Program-made: the position numbers and the translations under genes
Part shown: piece by piece, positions 36,201 to 44,002 of the stretch
How the letters are laid out: every line of letters begins with the position of its first letter
Position numbering within the stretch: position 1 is the first letter of the stretch
The notes under the pieces: model-generated
Database searches by the model: none
Seen by the model: only the letters and a program-made list of their open reading frames with translations
Told to the model about the DNA's origin: nothing
NCBI RefSeq assembly: GCF_024436065.1
Contig: NZ_JANFNS010000004.1
Span: forward strand, 248,001 to 312,000
DNA length: 64,000 nt
Reading direction: 5' to 3'
Source: Saccharibacillus sp. JS10
Lineage (GTDB): Bacteria; Bacillota; Bacilli; Paenibacillales; Paenibacillaceae

Positions 36201-36269
36201 TCTGCCTCCGATACAAAAGGTTGGACCGAGATTGGATTCGATCTGCCGAAAGATCGGTTGCTGCAATAA
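33225..36269 (+). CDS. Hybrid sensor kinase: 7TMR-DISM, HisKA kinase, receiver and second LytS/YesM-type kinase core
   Basis: The protein has 1014 residues. An N-terminal helix (1-25) precedes an extracytoplasmic galactose-binding-like domain (40-190, LDGEWTFYPGKLL), seven membrane helices (205-405) and a HisKA with NTSHELRTPLHGM. An HATPase follows (QILYNLIGNAVKYTEQG, VADTGIGID, GNGLGLHI), then a receiver (about 680-795, LVITDWMMPGMSG, SDFLRKPV). A second His_kinase core has QIKPHFLYNALN and its own HATPase (PLVENAVRHGV, DNGVGLSV). Two mechanistically different kinases in one chain suggest one modulates the other. The start is GTG 33225; its upstream site is weak (GATAGGAATGAG). Two receiver genes follow. 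Confidence 0.9.
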   Translation: MFKKWITLILAIILIVGLPVIGMVDSVTSQRALPRAEGGNIDLRGWDYDQRGVANLDGEWTFYPGKLLTPETLNQPISDAKSLQVPGAWNKAMSGGGSGYGTYRLNIDLGQRFDQDFGLRISNIRMASRVYVNGELLGSSGNPSENRDTDIQRNIPYTGVFNLNSNKVEVLIQASNFSYATGGIFDSIGFGPESVILRDRQGDSIRDFSLISGFLLPGMLFLLLYVLHKRERPQLFLGLFCLLGVVYMLTHGEKLIDYFLPYMPYVILLKLQAISGNLIYLCLIAYINALVPGTIHKVVMRIYAFLTILGAFLALVLPMPIFSSLENLVLFFAFLTMGYTIWVMIRWVNRSAEDWFLITLGLMSLTMFMLLNMIDLIAQVDLRWWAIYELILFVLAQTVLLIHRFVRAFADVERLSARLLTLDGLKDEFMANTSHELRTPLHGMINIAHSMLEGAAGPISVKQQENLSMIMTTGQRLSLLVGDILDFSNLKEGRMRLELRTLHLPSIVHSVVEVVSYTLRDKPILIVQQCPEDLPGVQMDEDRLRQILYNLIGNAVKYTEQGQIVITASVEGDWVTVEVADTGIGIDRSRWQSIFQRFERMDEALNSEGNGLGLHITRQLVELGGGRIWLNSTPNKGTSFFFTLPISSFEVESPNLQPTDIIQEEEIEVRDADAFELAIFHAGSVLIVDDDPVNRRVLQNLLTTAGYEVHAASGGAEALEFMEKKLDVELVITDWMMPGMSGLELCRQLRQRYTLAVLPILLLTARGLPKDIEAGFEAGASDFLRKPVDAGELRARVGTLIGMRRSAEEAIRTEMAFLQAQIKPHFLYNALNVIISACTTDPDKAIDLLIELSHYLRGSFDFHNRDRLVPLQKELELVQAYVALEQARFDDRLIFECETDDLIGILIPPLSIQPLVENAVRHGVMQRSAGGVVRLEVRDTGSTVSIRVKDNGVGLSVLEFEEIMAGRMGGVGLRNIDRRLSAMHGASLKLEASASDTKGWTEIGFDLPKDRLLQ

Positions 36270-36371
36270 AAATCCATCATGAATGTTGTTCAGAAAATGT
36301 TCAGCCCTTTCCGGTATGCTGAAGCTATGAGTACGAGTATCTGCTCGTATCCCGGGAAAGGGATGAGAATT

Positions 36372-36773
36372 ATGCGGATTTATCTATTGGATAACGATCA
36401 GGCATCGTGGGTACAGACGTCTCAGATGTTAAGCCATTATAGCGATGTCGAATTGGTCGGCAGCTCGTATGAATCGGATTTTGCATTGGATGATGTGTTG
36501 GTTTTGAAGCCAGATGCTCTTTTTGTGGAGACACGTCTAGGTAGTTTGTCTGGATTTGCCGCTTCGCAGCGCATTCGGCAATATTTGCCTGATTTGCGTG
36601 TGGTCTATGTGACGACCAGCCGAGCTTACGCTCTTCAAGCTTTTGAACAACAAGCATTCGATTATTTGCTAAAACCTCTGACCGGAGAACGACTGGAGCA
36701 GACGATTGTTCGTTTGCGGCGTGTTTGCGGTTGTGATATTCATACGAAAGCAACAACGAATAAAATGGAGTGA
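36372..36773 (+). CDS. Stand-alone receiver-domain protein with Glu in place of the phosphoacceptor Asp
   Basis: The protein has 133 residues from ATG 36372; AAAGG lies about 10 nt upstream. The fold is a CheY-like receiver with the acidic residues in LLDND, T81/T82 and K101 in DYLLKPL. At the phosphoacceptor site the sequence is ALFVETRLGS, so residue 53 is Glu, where the next gene has D53 in VVFLDIGMP. Glu often mimics phospho-Asp, so this could be a constitutively active-like partner. There is no output domain. It lies between the hybrid kinase and the SARP-type regulator, 6 nt before the latter. Confidence 0.82.
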   Translation: MRIYLLDNDQASWVQTSQMLSHYSDVELVGSSYESDFALDDVLVLKPDALFVETRLGSLSGFAASQRIRQYLPDLRVVYVTTSRAYALQAFEQQAFDYLLKPLTGERLEQTIVRLRRVCGCDIHTKATTNKME

Positions 36774-36779
36774 TTACAG

Positions 36780-37925
36780 ATGCGTGCCATGCTTGTCGAC
36801 GATGAAAAGCCTGCGCTTGTTCATCTTGAACGATTGATTCGCGCTGATGGACGCTTGGAAGTGATATCGCTGTGTACATCGGCGCGTGAAGGAATCGAAC
36901 TTCTTCAAAAAGAGCCAATCGACGTTGTCTTTTTGGATATCGGAATGCCAGAGATGAATGGGCTGGAAGCAGCCGAGTATATTCAGCAGCATTATCCGGG
37001 GATCGCGATTATTTTTGTTACCGCTTATTCGGAATATGCGGTGGAAGCTTTCGATCTTCAAGCGATCGATTATTTGCTCAAGCCAATTGGATCGACGCGG
37101 CTACAAAAAGCGATAGCACGAATATCTGTGAATCTCAGAGCCGAGATCGAGGAACTTCCAGCTGCAAGCCCTGCGGCAAAAACTTTTCAAGCTGAAACGC
37201 CGGGCATTCTGATGTTCCGTCGATTAGAGCTGTACGATCTTCAAGCCAAGCAAGTCTTTCCGGTCAAATGGAGAACGACCAAATCGCAAGAATTGTTTGC
37301 GTATTTACTGCATCAAAAAGAACAATGGATTCCGCGAGACGAACTGATTGAGTTGCTGTGGACCGATATGCCGAATGACAAAGCAGCGACCCATCTACAC
37401 ACTTCCGTCTATCAAATTCGCAAATTATTGAAGACGGGTAAGCCAGAGATGACGCTTGAGTATCGGCAAGAAAGTTATCGGTTATTACGCGGTAACGTTG
37501 TGACGGATGCCGAATATGTAGAGCAACAATTCGAGCAGTTAATCGGCTGTGCGCACGAAGAAACTGAAGCCGTAAATTGGATATTATCGTTATGGCGAGG
37601 CGGTTATTTGGCACATCATGATTATACGTGGGCGGAATCGCGAGCTGAAAAGTTGGAGCGCCAGCGGTTTCGGTTGACACTTGAATTTGCGCAGGTGCAA
37701 AAAAATAAAGGCAGCGTCGACGAAGCGATTCGTTTATTAATTGCGCTTCAAGAAGATGAGCCTTATGCGGAAGAAGTCTGCCGCGAACTTATGACGACAT
37801 ACGAAGCAGCAGGGAACAAGCGGCTGGCGCGTGAATGTTACCAAGCTTTTGAGCAACGCTTGGACGAGGAACTGGGGACAACGCCTGAGATCAAGACGGT
37901 TCAAATTTATGAGCGATTGTCATGA
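36780..37925 (+). CDS. Response regulator with SARP/BTAD-type output
   Basis: The protein has 381 residues. The receiver (1-120) has D7/D8, D53 (FLDIGMPEMNG) and K in DYLLKPIG. A winged-helix OmpR-like domain (about 150-235, FAYLLHQKEQWIPRDELIELLW, LHTSVYQIRKLLK) and a bacterial transcriptional activator domain of TPR-like helices (240-380, AIRLLIALQEDEPYAEEVCRELM) follow. Such regulators answer the 7TMR-DISM hybrid kinases common in Paenibacillaceae. Phosphate probably comes from the kinase at 33225. Targets are not evident. Confidence 0.9.
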   Translation: MRAMLVDDEKPALVHLERLIRADGRLEVISLCTSAREGIELLQKEPIDVVFLDIGMPEMNGLEAAEYIQQHYPGIAIIFVTAYSEYAVEAFDLQAIDYLLKPIGSTRLQKAIARISVNLRAEIEELPAASPAAKTFQAETPGILMFRRLELYDLQAKQVFPVKWRTTKSQELFAYLLHQKEQWIPRDELIELLWTDMPNDKAATHLHTSVYQIRKLLKTGKPEMTLEYRQESYRLLRGNVVTDAEYVEQQFEQLIGCAHEETEAVNWILSLWRGGYLAHHDYTWAESRAEKLERQRFRLTLEFAQVQKNKGSVDEAIRLLIALQEDEPYAEEVCRELMTTYEAAGNKRLARECYQAFEQRLDEELGTTPEIKTVQIYERLS

Positions 37926-37976
37926 AAGTTCCTTCATATTGAGTCGAAAAGGCAGTCATCAGCAATCGAATACATC

Positions 37977-38015
37977 AAAAAAAGCGTTCCGGCAATCTGC
38001 CGGAACGCTTTCTTT
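37977..38015. terminator. Bidirectional terminator between convergent genes
   Basis: AAAGCGTTCCGGCA (37981-37994) pairs perfectly with TGCCGGAACGCTTT (37998-38011) around ATC, with A run left and T-rich sequence right. It serves the regulator gene and the DsbA-like gene. Confidence 0.88.
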
Positions 38016-38030
38016 GAACTTGATTATGAG

Positions 38031-38753
38031 TTATTCCGGTTTCGTTTGCGGAACTGCGCAAGCTCCGTCTGCACATCCGTCCAGATCGTCTACATCGTTG
38101 CCAAGCACCGTCAGTGCTGGGCGTTCGCCCCAAGCTTTTTCCAAAGCTTGATCGAATACGCTATCCGGCTGCGCGCCGGATACCGCGAATTTGCCGTCCA
38201 ATACGAAGAACGGAACGCCGCGTACGCCAAGCTGCATCGCTTCGTTCTCGTCATCGCGAACTTGCTGGCTATACGCATCGGATTTCAGCACCTCAAGCAC
38301 TTCTTCACGATTCAAGCCGACTTCTTCCGCGATTTTTGCCAACTCTTCATGGTCGCCCAAAAAAGCACCTTCAGTAAAGTAAGCTTCCATCAGACGTTCG
38401 GTCAACGGAGCAGGCAAGCCTTTTTCGGAAGCAAAATGAGCCAAACGATGGGCATCGAATGTATTCGTATATTTCATCCGATCAAAGTCGTAATTCAGTC
38501 CAACGCTACGTGCGGCTTGGATGACATTGTTGTTCGCAGCGACGGCTTCTTCACGGCTCATGCCGTATTTTTTAGCAAGCATATCGTTAATGTCGCCTTC
38601 ATGGTGTACAGCCGAGTTTGGATCAAGTTCAAAGCTTTTGTAGACAACTTCTACTTGATCTTTGTTCGGGAAACGTTCTAAAGCATGTTCAAGGCGGCGT
38701 TTACCGATATAACAAAACGGGCAGACATAATCTGACCAAACTTCGATTTTCAT
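38031..38753 (-). CDS. DsbA family (FrnE-like) thiol oxidoreductase
   Basis: The protein has 240 residues with no signal peptide, so cytoplasmic. The thioredoxin-fold active site is CPFC in SDYVCPFCYIGKRRLE. The helical insertion and the cis-Pro loop (GVRGVPFFVLDGKFAVSGAQ) are typical of the FrnE/YwbO branch. The C-terminal tail has an extra Cys pair (GCADGACAVPQ), which could act in redox regulation. It probably isomerises or reduces disulfides under oxidative stress. An operator-like inverted repeat around its promoter suggests redox or stress control. Confidence 0.88.
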   Translation of the reverse strand: MKIEVWSDYVCPFCYIGKRRLEHALERFPNKDQVEVVYKSFELDPNSAVHHEGDINDMLAKKYGMSREEAVAANNNVIQAARSVGLNYDFDRMKYTNTFDAHRLAHFASEKGLPAPLTERLMEAYFTEGAFLGDHEELAKIAEEVGLNREEVLEVLKSDAYSQQVRDDENEAMQLGVRGVPFFVLDGKFAVSGAQPDSVFDQALEKAWGERPALTVLGNDVDDLDGCADGACAVPQTKPE

Positions 38754-38837
38754 AACAAATAGACTCCTTTTGCCGAACGATCTTTGAGGTCTCTACAGTG
38801 CTATTTCATTCGTGGGATACCTCAAACCCGGCTTTGA

Positions 38838-38884
38838 ATTTACTTACTTAAACTTATTATAGTTACATTTAGTAAGTAAATCAA
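38838..38884 (-). promoter_or_regulatory. Promoter and inverted-repeat operator of the DsbA-like gene
   Basis: On the minus strand TTGATT (38879-38884) and TATAAT (38856-38861) are 17 nt apart. Perfect 11-bp arms ATTTACTTACT/AGTAAGTAAAT (38838-38848 and 38871-38881) flank the -10. TTACTT/AAGTAA arms are reminiscent of HxlR/MarR-type operators. Confidence 0.65.
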
Positions 38885-38913
38885 GAGGCAATATAAAAGA
38901 AAGAAAGTGAAAT

Positions 38914-38953
38914 AAAAAAATCCACGTTATGCTTAAGCACAACGTGGATTTTC
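38914..38953 (-). terminator. Terminator of the acetate permease gene
   Basis: AAATCCACGTT (38918-38928) pairs with AACGTGGATTT (38941-38951), followed by seven T on the minus strand. Confidence 0.85.
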
Positions 38954-38962
38954 TACGTTTAT

Positions 38963-39583
38963 TTATACGCGAGCTTTGAAGATACCGAAAGCTTTGCCGA
39001 TCGGCAAAAATTCGCGACCGAAGTGAGTATTGAGTACGTTCGCTCCGCAACCGTATAGCGATACGATACCAATTGCCAGTTCCGCATAAGCCGCCATCGA
39101 ATGGAAAAATTCAGGTGCTCCGAAAGCATCAAAAGTCAGACCCAAGAACAGTACATCGATCAGGCAGAAGATAATAAAGAGGACTTTATTCGTCTCCATC
39201 GCTCCGATGGTCATAAACAAGGTAAAGACGAGGTAACCGGCAAAAGCAAAACCAAGCTGCTTCCCGTCGACAGCGCCTGCAAGTTCAGGTCCAAAGGTGC
39301 CCATTTTCATCAACCAGTTGGTCGCCATCGCGAACCAGAAAAAAGCGTAAGCCGCAAACGCCGTCATACCGAACGTGTTATTGTGCTTGGCATCTTGAAT
39401 ACTGGCAAAAAGCTGAGCGAAAGCGCCTAAAAAAACAGCCCAAGAAGCGGCATAACTTAGGCCCTCTGTGAATCCGAGCTTCTGCGAAGAAGCAACGAGT
39501 GTAACGATAGCAAGACCGAATAAGCCGATAGCGCCGGGATCAGCGGTAACCACTTTTACGGTAGAAGGGGATGGGTGATTCAT
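38963..39583 (-). CDS. satP: Acetate/succinate permease, SatP/YaaH (GPR1-FUN34) family
   Basis: The protein has 206 residues from ATG 39583. It has six membrane helices and the family motif near the N-terminus (ADPGAIGLFGLAIVTLVAS; the usual form is NPxPLGL). Conserved FAAYAFFWFAMA and the ending HFGREFLPIGKAFGIFKA also fit. It takes up acetate with protons. The nearest strong ribosome site (GGAGG) is 13 nt from the ATG, with in-frame ATT codons between, so the exact start is open. Specificity for acetate is from family knowledge only. Confidence 0.85.
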   Translation of the reverse strand: MNHPSPSTVKVVTADPGAIGLFGLAIVTLVASSQKLGFTEGLSYAASWAVFLGAFAQLFASIQDAKHNNTFGMTAFAAYAFFWFAMATNWLMKMGTFGPELAGAVDGKQLGFAFAGYLVFTLFMTIGAMETNKVLFIIFCLIDVLFLGLTFDAFGAPEFFHSMAAYAELAIGIVSLYGCGANVLNTHFGREFLPIGKAFGIFKARV

Positions 39584-39802
39584 GACTGTAATAATTCCTC
39601 CACAATATAAAATAAAAAGCTCAAAATTTCGATTCGTTCCGTTCCGTAACGAACTCAACTGACCCATTGTACTCGAAAAAAAGTACAAAATGAATACTAA
39701 AAAGTGTGTTTTCATAAAAAAATCTGAAAACATCATGATTTGCATAGAAAAGACCGCCGAAAAACCGGCGGTCATAGGATTTTTAACACTCTAAAGTAAC
39801 TA
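39584..39802. other. Intergenic region upstream of the acetate permease
   Basis: This stretch holds the leader of the permease gene, including TTCGTT/AACGAA arms near 39632-39652. At 39752-39773 is a GC-rich hairpin (GACCGCCG/CGGCGGTC) followed by TTTT on the minus strand, probably the terminator of the aldo/keto reductase transcript. No coding potential is evident. Confidence 0.5.
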
Positions 39803-39953
39803 GAAGCAAGCCGACGTAGAGAGGATTCAGTGGAGGAGCGTTAGCGTTCGCCTTTGAAATTGAGAAAACTCCTACAATAAGAGTCCAATCCTTTTTCTCA
39901 ATTTCAACACGCGACCGAAACGAATCTTCTTGTAGTCGGCTCGCTCCCTCCAT
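39803..39953. repeat. Palindromic intergenic element, copy A
   Basis: Inner arms: GAAATTGAGAAAA (39856-39868) and TTTTTCTCAATTTC (39892-39905). They are flanked by GCGTTCGCCTTT on the left and AACACGCGACC on the right. Outer arms: AGCAAGCCGAC (left) and GTCGGCTCGCT (right). It is in reverse orientation relative to copies B and C and lies between two minus-strand genes. Confidence 0.8.
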
Positions 39954-39962
39954 CGTAAAAGA

Positions 39963-40910
39963 TTAGTCTCTGAACAAGAAATCGATTTGCTGGATTTGTT
40001 CAGGTGTGAGTTTCACGTCAAGCGTTTTGAGATTGGCTGCAACTTGACGGTCGTTTTTAGCACCTGGAATGACAGCATCGATTGTATCTTGAGTCAAATA
40101 CCATGCGAGTACGATATTCGAAATATCGACGCCATGAGCGTTGGCGATCTCGCGCAGAGCATTGACTTTCTCGACGTTGCGTTTGAACGTATCGCCTTGG
40201 AACATCGGATTTTTCAGCTTGCTTTCGTCCAGCTGGTCGTCCACATGATATTTGCCTGTGAGCAGACCCGAAGCGAGCGGGAAGTAAGGCACGAACGAAA
40301 TCCCGTTTTCTTTTGCGTACGGAAGAAATTCGGATTCGGCGCCGCGTTTGAATAAGTTGTATTCGCCTTGGACTACGTCAACGTGCCCGTCTTTGTTCGC
40401 TTCCCGCAATTGATCCATCGAGAAGTTGGATACGCCGATCGAACGGATCTTGCCTTCTTGCTTCAGCTTCGCAAGCTCGCCGACCGCTTCGTCTTTTGGC
40501 GTATGCTCGTCTGGGAAGTGGATGTAATACAGATCGATATAATCGGTACCGAGACGCTTCAAGCTATTTTCAACGGATTCTCGCAAAAAAGCCGGAGAAT
40601 TATCGAACACCGTTTTTCCATCGGTAATTTTATGAGCGCCTTTAGTCGCAATTACGATCTCGTCGCGGTGACCAAACTTTTTGACGACTTCGCCGACCAG
40701 TTCTTCCGAACGTCCGGGTCCGTAGATAAATGCCGTATCCAAAAAGTTAATGCCGCTCTCCAAAGCCGATTTGACCGAAGCTTTACCCGCTTCTTCATCC
40801 AAGTTAGGGAAAAGGTTATGTCCGCCGACAGCATTGGTTCCGAGTCCGACAGGTACGATCTTCAGACCGCTTTTTCCCAACGTTACTTTCTCGTTCACGA
40901 TTTTCGTCAT
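39963..40910 (-). CDS. Aldo/keto reductase
   Basis: The protein has 315 residues from ATG 40910, with GTGAGG about 8 nt upstream. It is a TIM barrel with the AKR catalytic tetrad: Asp in [19 protein letters not shown] with its Tyr, Lys in VIATKGA and His in LYYIHFPDE. The C-terminal NADPH site reads [14 protein letters not shown]. It reduces aldehydes or ketones with NADPH; a general stress or sugar-aldehyde role is possible. It appears to be a single-gene transcript ending near repeat copy A. Confidence 0.9.
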   Translation of the reverse strand: MTKIVNEKVTLGKSGLKIVPVGLGTNAVGGHNLFPNLDEEAGKASVKSALESGINFLDTAFIYGPGRSEELVGEVVKKFGHRDEIVIATKGAHKITDGKTVFDNSPAFLRESVENSLKRLGTDYIDLYYIHFPDEHTPKDEAVGELAKLKQEGKIRSIGVSNFSMDQLREANKDGHVDVVQGEYNLFKRGAESEFLPYAKENGISFVPYFPLASGLLTGKYHVDDQLDESKLKNPMFQGDTFKRNVEKVNALREIANAHGVDISNIVLAWYLTQDTIDAVIPGAKNDRQVAANLKTLDVKLTPEQIQQIDFLFRD

Positions 40911-41032
40911 TACAAAAACCTCACTTTCCACAAATAAAAATCAAATTCCGTTTTAATTGTGTACCCTAAAATTTAGGAAACGTAACTTTCTAATCTTAAA
41001 ATCCGATTAAAAATGTCGGAAAAGCGTTTTCT

Positions 41033-41638
41033 TTAATCCACTTTCGCTCCATAAGAACGCATAAACAACACCGCTTGCTCGCGATCCATCCGAACTTGCT
41101 GCACATCCAGTGCTTTGAAATTCACGCCGTCGAGCACCGCATCTCGTAAATCTGCGCCTTTCAGCTTCGCTTTATCGAGGATACAGCGTGTTAGATCAGC
41201 TCCGCGTAAATCGGCTTTTTGCAGACTGCTTTCGGATAAGTCCGCTTCGAAAAAGCGCGCTCCGCGCAAATCTTGTCGATCCAGCCGAGCAAGGCGAAGG
41301 TTGGTATACGACCAGTCGCCTTGCACAATCGTAAATCCGTCAAGCTTCGCTCCCGCAAAATCAGAACCCGTCATTTTACAACGATCGAACTTTGCCGCAA
41401 ATAGATTGGCTTCGGTAAATGTGCAATTCTCGAACGCCGATTCGATATGAATCGAGCCGTTCAAAGCAGCGCCGTGAAAATTACAATCGGTAAACCGGCA
41501 TCCACGCGTCAAAATTTCTTCAAGCGAACCATAAACAAAACGGCACCGTACAAACGTACAGTTCGTCAGCTCGCCGTCTCGAAGTTGCTGCGAGCCAAAA
41601 TCAACATCTTCATACTCGCGGTTTTCGTAATCGAACAA
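41033..41638 (-). CDS. Pentapeptide-repeat protein
   Basis: The protein has 201 residues made almost wholly of A(D/N)LxX pentapeptides (CTFTEANLFAAKFDRCKMTG, KADLRGADLTRCILDKAKLK), which form a right-handed quadrilateral beta-helix. Length and the central interruption resemble Qnr/MfpA-like DNA mimics, which protect gyrase, but the resistance loops cannot be confirmed by eye. The start is TTG 41638 with AAAGGAG 7 nt upstream. The ending DREQAVLFMRSYGAKVD looks like a dimerisation helix. Confidence 0.85.
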   Translation of the reverse strand: MFDYENREYEDVDFGSQQLRDGELTNCTFVRCRFVYGSLEEILTRGCRFTDCNFHGAALNGSIHIESAFENCTFTEANLFAAKFDRCKMTGSDFAGAKLDGFTIVQGDWSYTNLRLARLDRQDLRGARFFEADLSESSLQKADLRGADLTRCILDKAKLKGADLRDAVLDGVNFKALDVQQVRMDREQAVLFMRSYGAKVD

Positions 41639-41685
41639 AGTGATGCTCCTTTCGCGCTTTCTTTGACGCCCTAATCCTCTTATGC

Positions 41686-42921
41686 TTACGCTTGACGTTC
41701 GAAAGCTTGAACCACTTCCAAAATCACTTGTGTGGCCTTCACCATATTGTCCGCAGACACATATTCATAACGACCGTGATAGTTTTCGCCGCCAGTAAAA
41801 ATATTCGGCGTAGGCAAGCCCATATAAGAAAGCTGCGAACCGTCTGTACCTCCGCGAATCGGACGAATATCCGGCGTAATATCAAGTGTTTTCATCGCGT
41901 CGCTTACCACATCGAAAATTTGTATCACAGGTTCGATTTTTTCGCGCATATTGTAGTATTGATCGCGTAGTTCAAGGATTACATTTTCGTCGCCATAAGT
42001 TTGACGGAATTCGCTTGCGATGTTTTCCATCAACTTTTTGCGGTTTTCGAAGCTGGTACGGTCAAAATCCCGGATAATGTACGACAATGTCGTTTGATCC
42101 GTACCGCCGTTGATATCGAGCAGATGGAAAAAGCCTTCGTAACCTTCTGTGAATTCCGGCGATTCTTGCTCTGGCAGACGACGATGGAATTCCATCGCGA
42201 TTTTCGCGGCATTGATCATTTTGCCTTTTGCCGTACCCGGGTGAACGCTTACGCCTTTAATGGTCACTTTTGCCCCTGCCGCATTGAAGCTTTCGTATTG
42301 CAATTCGCCAAGAGGGCCACCGTCCATCGTGTACGCGTATTTCGCGCCAAATGCTTCGACGTCAAAACGTTGAGGGCCGCGTCCGATTTCTTCATCCGGT
42401 GTAAAAGCAACGCGGATTTTGCCATGTTTGAGCTCTGGATGGGCAATTAGGTAATTTAACGCGGTCATGATCTCTGCCATACCGGCTTTATCATCAGCCC
42501 CAAGCAGCGTCGTACCGTCTGTGGTCATCAGCGTGTGACCGATATAATGCGATAATTCCGGGAATTCGCGCGGCGACAACACGATCCCAAGTTTTTTGTT
42601 TAGCATGATATCCCCGCCGTCATAACTTTCGACGATCTGCGGGTTCACGTTGGCGCCGCTAAGTTCGGTTGCGGTATCCAAGTGGGCGAGGAATCCGATC
42701 ACCGGTACATTATTTTTATCGGTATTGCTCTCCAGCGAAGCCATCACATAACCATTTTCATCCAGTGTAATTTCGGTCAGACCCATTTCCGTCAATTCGC
42801 GTACCAGTTGCTCGGCAAGCTTCATCTGTCCGGGTGTAGATGGGCAAGTATCGCTTTCTTCATTAGACTGGGTATCAAAACGGGCATAACGGTCGAGGCG
42901 TTCGATCAGTTCTTGTTTCAT
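41686..42921 (-). CDS. pepT: Peptidase T (aminotripeptidase)
   Basis: The protein has 411 residues from ATG 42921, with GAAGGAA 8 nt upstream; earlier in-frame Met codons are not supported. Zinc ligands and catalytic acids of the M20 family are present: [38 protein letters not shown], and the late His in [11 protein letters not shown]. It removes the N-terminal residue of tripeptides in the cytoplasm, using two zinc ions. Confidence 0.93.
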   Translation of the reverse strand: MKQELIERLDRYARFDTQSNEESDTCPSTPGQMKLAEQLVRELTEMGLTEITLDENGYVMASLESNTDKNNVPVIGFLAHLDTATELSGANVNPQIVESYDGGDIMLNKKLGIVLSPREFPELSHYIGHTLMTTDGTTLLGADDKAGMAEIMTALNYLIAHPELKHGKIRVAFTPDEEIGRGPQRFDVEAFGAKYAYTMDGGPLGELQYESFNAAGAKVTIKGVSVHPGTAKGKMINAAKIAMEFHRRLPEQESPEFTEGYEGFFHLLDINGGTDQTTLSYIIRDFDRTSFENRKKLMENIASEFRQTYGDENVILELRDQYYNMREKIEPVIQIFDVVSDAMKTLDITPDIRPIRGGTDGSQLSYMGLPTPNIFTGGENYHGRYEYVSADNMVKATQVILEVVQAFERQA

Positions 42922-43062
42922 AGGTAAGTTCCTTCTTTCCGTCAATTTGGTGGCTGCAAAAGCCATACACACATACCGTTAGTTTAGCATGAAAAAGGGT
43001 TTCGTAAAAAGTTGGAGAACAAGATCCAAACGTGCGAGAATATATCGTATGTCTGGATCAAA

Positions 43063-43080
43063 AAATGATGAGAATCATTT
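43063..43080. repeat. Perfect inverted repeat upstream of the guanylate-kinase-like gene
   Basis: AAATGAT (43063-43069) and ATCATTT (43074-43080) are separated by GAGA, about 44 nt before the start codon. It could be an operator; similarity to a Fur-type box is only partial. Confidence 0.4.
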
Positions 43081-43123
43081 AATCTGCCTCAGATTTAATA
43101 CTTAATATTCGGAGGTTCAACAA

Positions 43124-43663
43124 ATGAATATCGCACTTATTGTGTTTCAAGGGCCGAGTGCTTCAGGCAAAACGACACTTCAAGCGGCTCTCGAGTTACC
43201 GCGCATCGTCACATGGACATCGCGAGCACCGCGAAGCGGCGAAGTAGATGGCGTCGATTATCATTTCACATCTCGCAGTACACTTGAGACCATGATGCAA
43301 GAAGGCAAAATGTTAGAGACTAGCGAGTATCGCGGTCATTTATATGGAACGTCGCGATCTTCTATTGAAGAAACGGCGAGCGGAAACGAAGTCCGTTCAA
43401 TCGTGCTTGACGCAAACGGTGCACAAGTGGCTCGTAATCTGCTCGGTAATCGTGCACTGACAGTAGGCGTATCGGCTTCGCGCGCTGAATGTGAGCAGCG
43501 GTTACGGGATCGCGGTTCCGATGAACAACAGATCAGAACTCGCTTAGCAGGCTACGATGAAGAGATTGCGGCTTTGGCTGAGTGTGATCTAATCATTCGC
43601 AGCGGCGAAGGGGCTTTGGAGCGTGCAAGCGAAATTGTTCGAGCGCTCCATTCGATGGTATAG
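43124..43663 (+). CDS. Guanylate-kinase-like P-loop protein
   Basis: The protein has 179 residues. The P-loop is GPSASGKTT, and TSRAPRSGEVDGVDYHF matches the guanylate kinase signature (T-S-R-x2-R-x2-E-x2-G-x2-Y-x-F). EYRGHLYGTSRSSIEE continues the GMP-binding region. The C-terminal half is divergent (SASRAECEQRLRDRG). It is a little shorter than usual Gmk (about 200). Isolated from the usual gmk neighbours, it is probably a paralogue rather than the housekeeping enzyme; nucleotide preference is unknown. CGGAGG precedes the ATG. Confidence 0.82.
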   Translation: MNIALIVFQGPSASGKTTLQAALELPRIVTWTSRAPRSGEVDGVDYHFTSRSTLETMMQEGKMLETSEYRGHLYGTSRSSIEETASGNEVRSIVLDANGAQVARNLLGNRALTVGVSASRAECEQRLRDRGSDEQQIRTRLAGYDEEIAALAECDLIIRSGEGALERASEIVRALHSMV

Positions 43664-44002
43664 AAAATGAGGCAGACAGGCTCAAGACAATTTCGGGAAA
43701 AAGGTAAACCTTCAGAAACATAGATTGGGCCTGAACATATGATCTAATTAACTTGCTTAATTAGAAAAGAAAGGTTTTTTAATGAAGGAAACGTTTGCTT
43801 TTGATTAGCTGTTGTGTTAAGCTATTAATCAATAGCGACTGGGCAATTTAGATTTACTTATTGGAAAGGGTTGTCATCTATGGGTTATGGAGCCTTTTCC
43901 AATGTGTGATTTTTTTATATCCCCACGGAGCATAAAAAATGCATGTTGCCGGAACTTGGATATACCAAAGTTTCGGAAATAAATTTTTGGAGGTTTTCTT
44001 TC
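43664..44002 (+). other. Long 5' leader region of the cold-shock gene
   Basis: This stretch holds a perfect 9-bp inverted repeat TCTAATTAA/TTAATTAGA (43743-43751, 43757-43765), a possible promoter (TTGATT at 43801, TATTAA near 43823) and a hairpin with TTGGAAAGG/CCTTTTCCAA arms (43861-43869, 43893-43902). A leader of more than 150 nt is typical of csp mRNAs, where its fold controls translation by temperature. No protein gene is evident. Confidence 0.55.

Noticed and set aside
38046-38681. 211-codon open frame opposite the DsbA-like gene
   Set aside because: Antisense to a gene with a clear CPFC active site; no independent evidence of coding.
40368-40937. 189-codon open frame opposite the aldo/keto reductase
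   Set aside because: Shadow of the reductase; no ribosome binding site and no family motif.
41033-41638. Quinolone-resistance Qnr gene
   Set aside because: Pentapeptide repeats are clear, but the diagnostic loops cannot be verified, so only the broader family is called.
43063-43080. Fur or PerR box upstream of the guanylate-kinase-like gene
   Set aside because: The repeat AAATGAT-GAGA-ATCATTT lacks the TGATAATNATTATCA core spacing, and the gene has no link to iron or peroxide.
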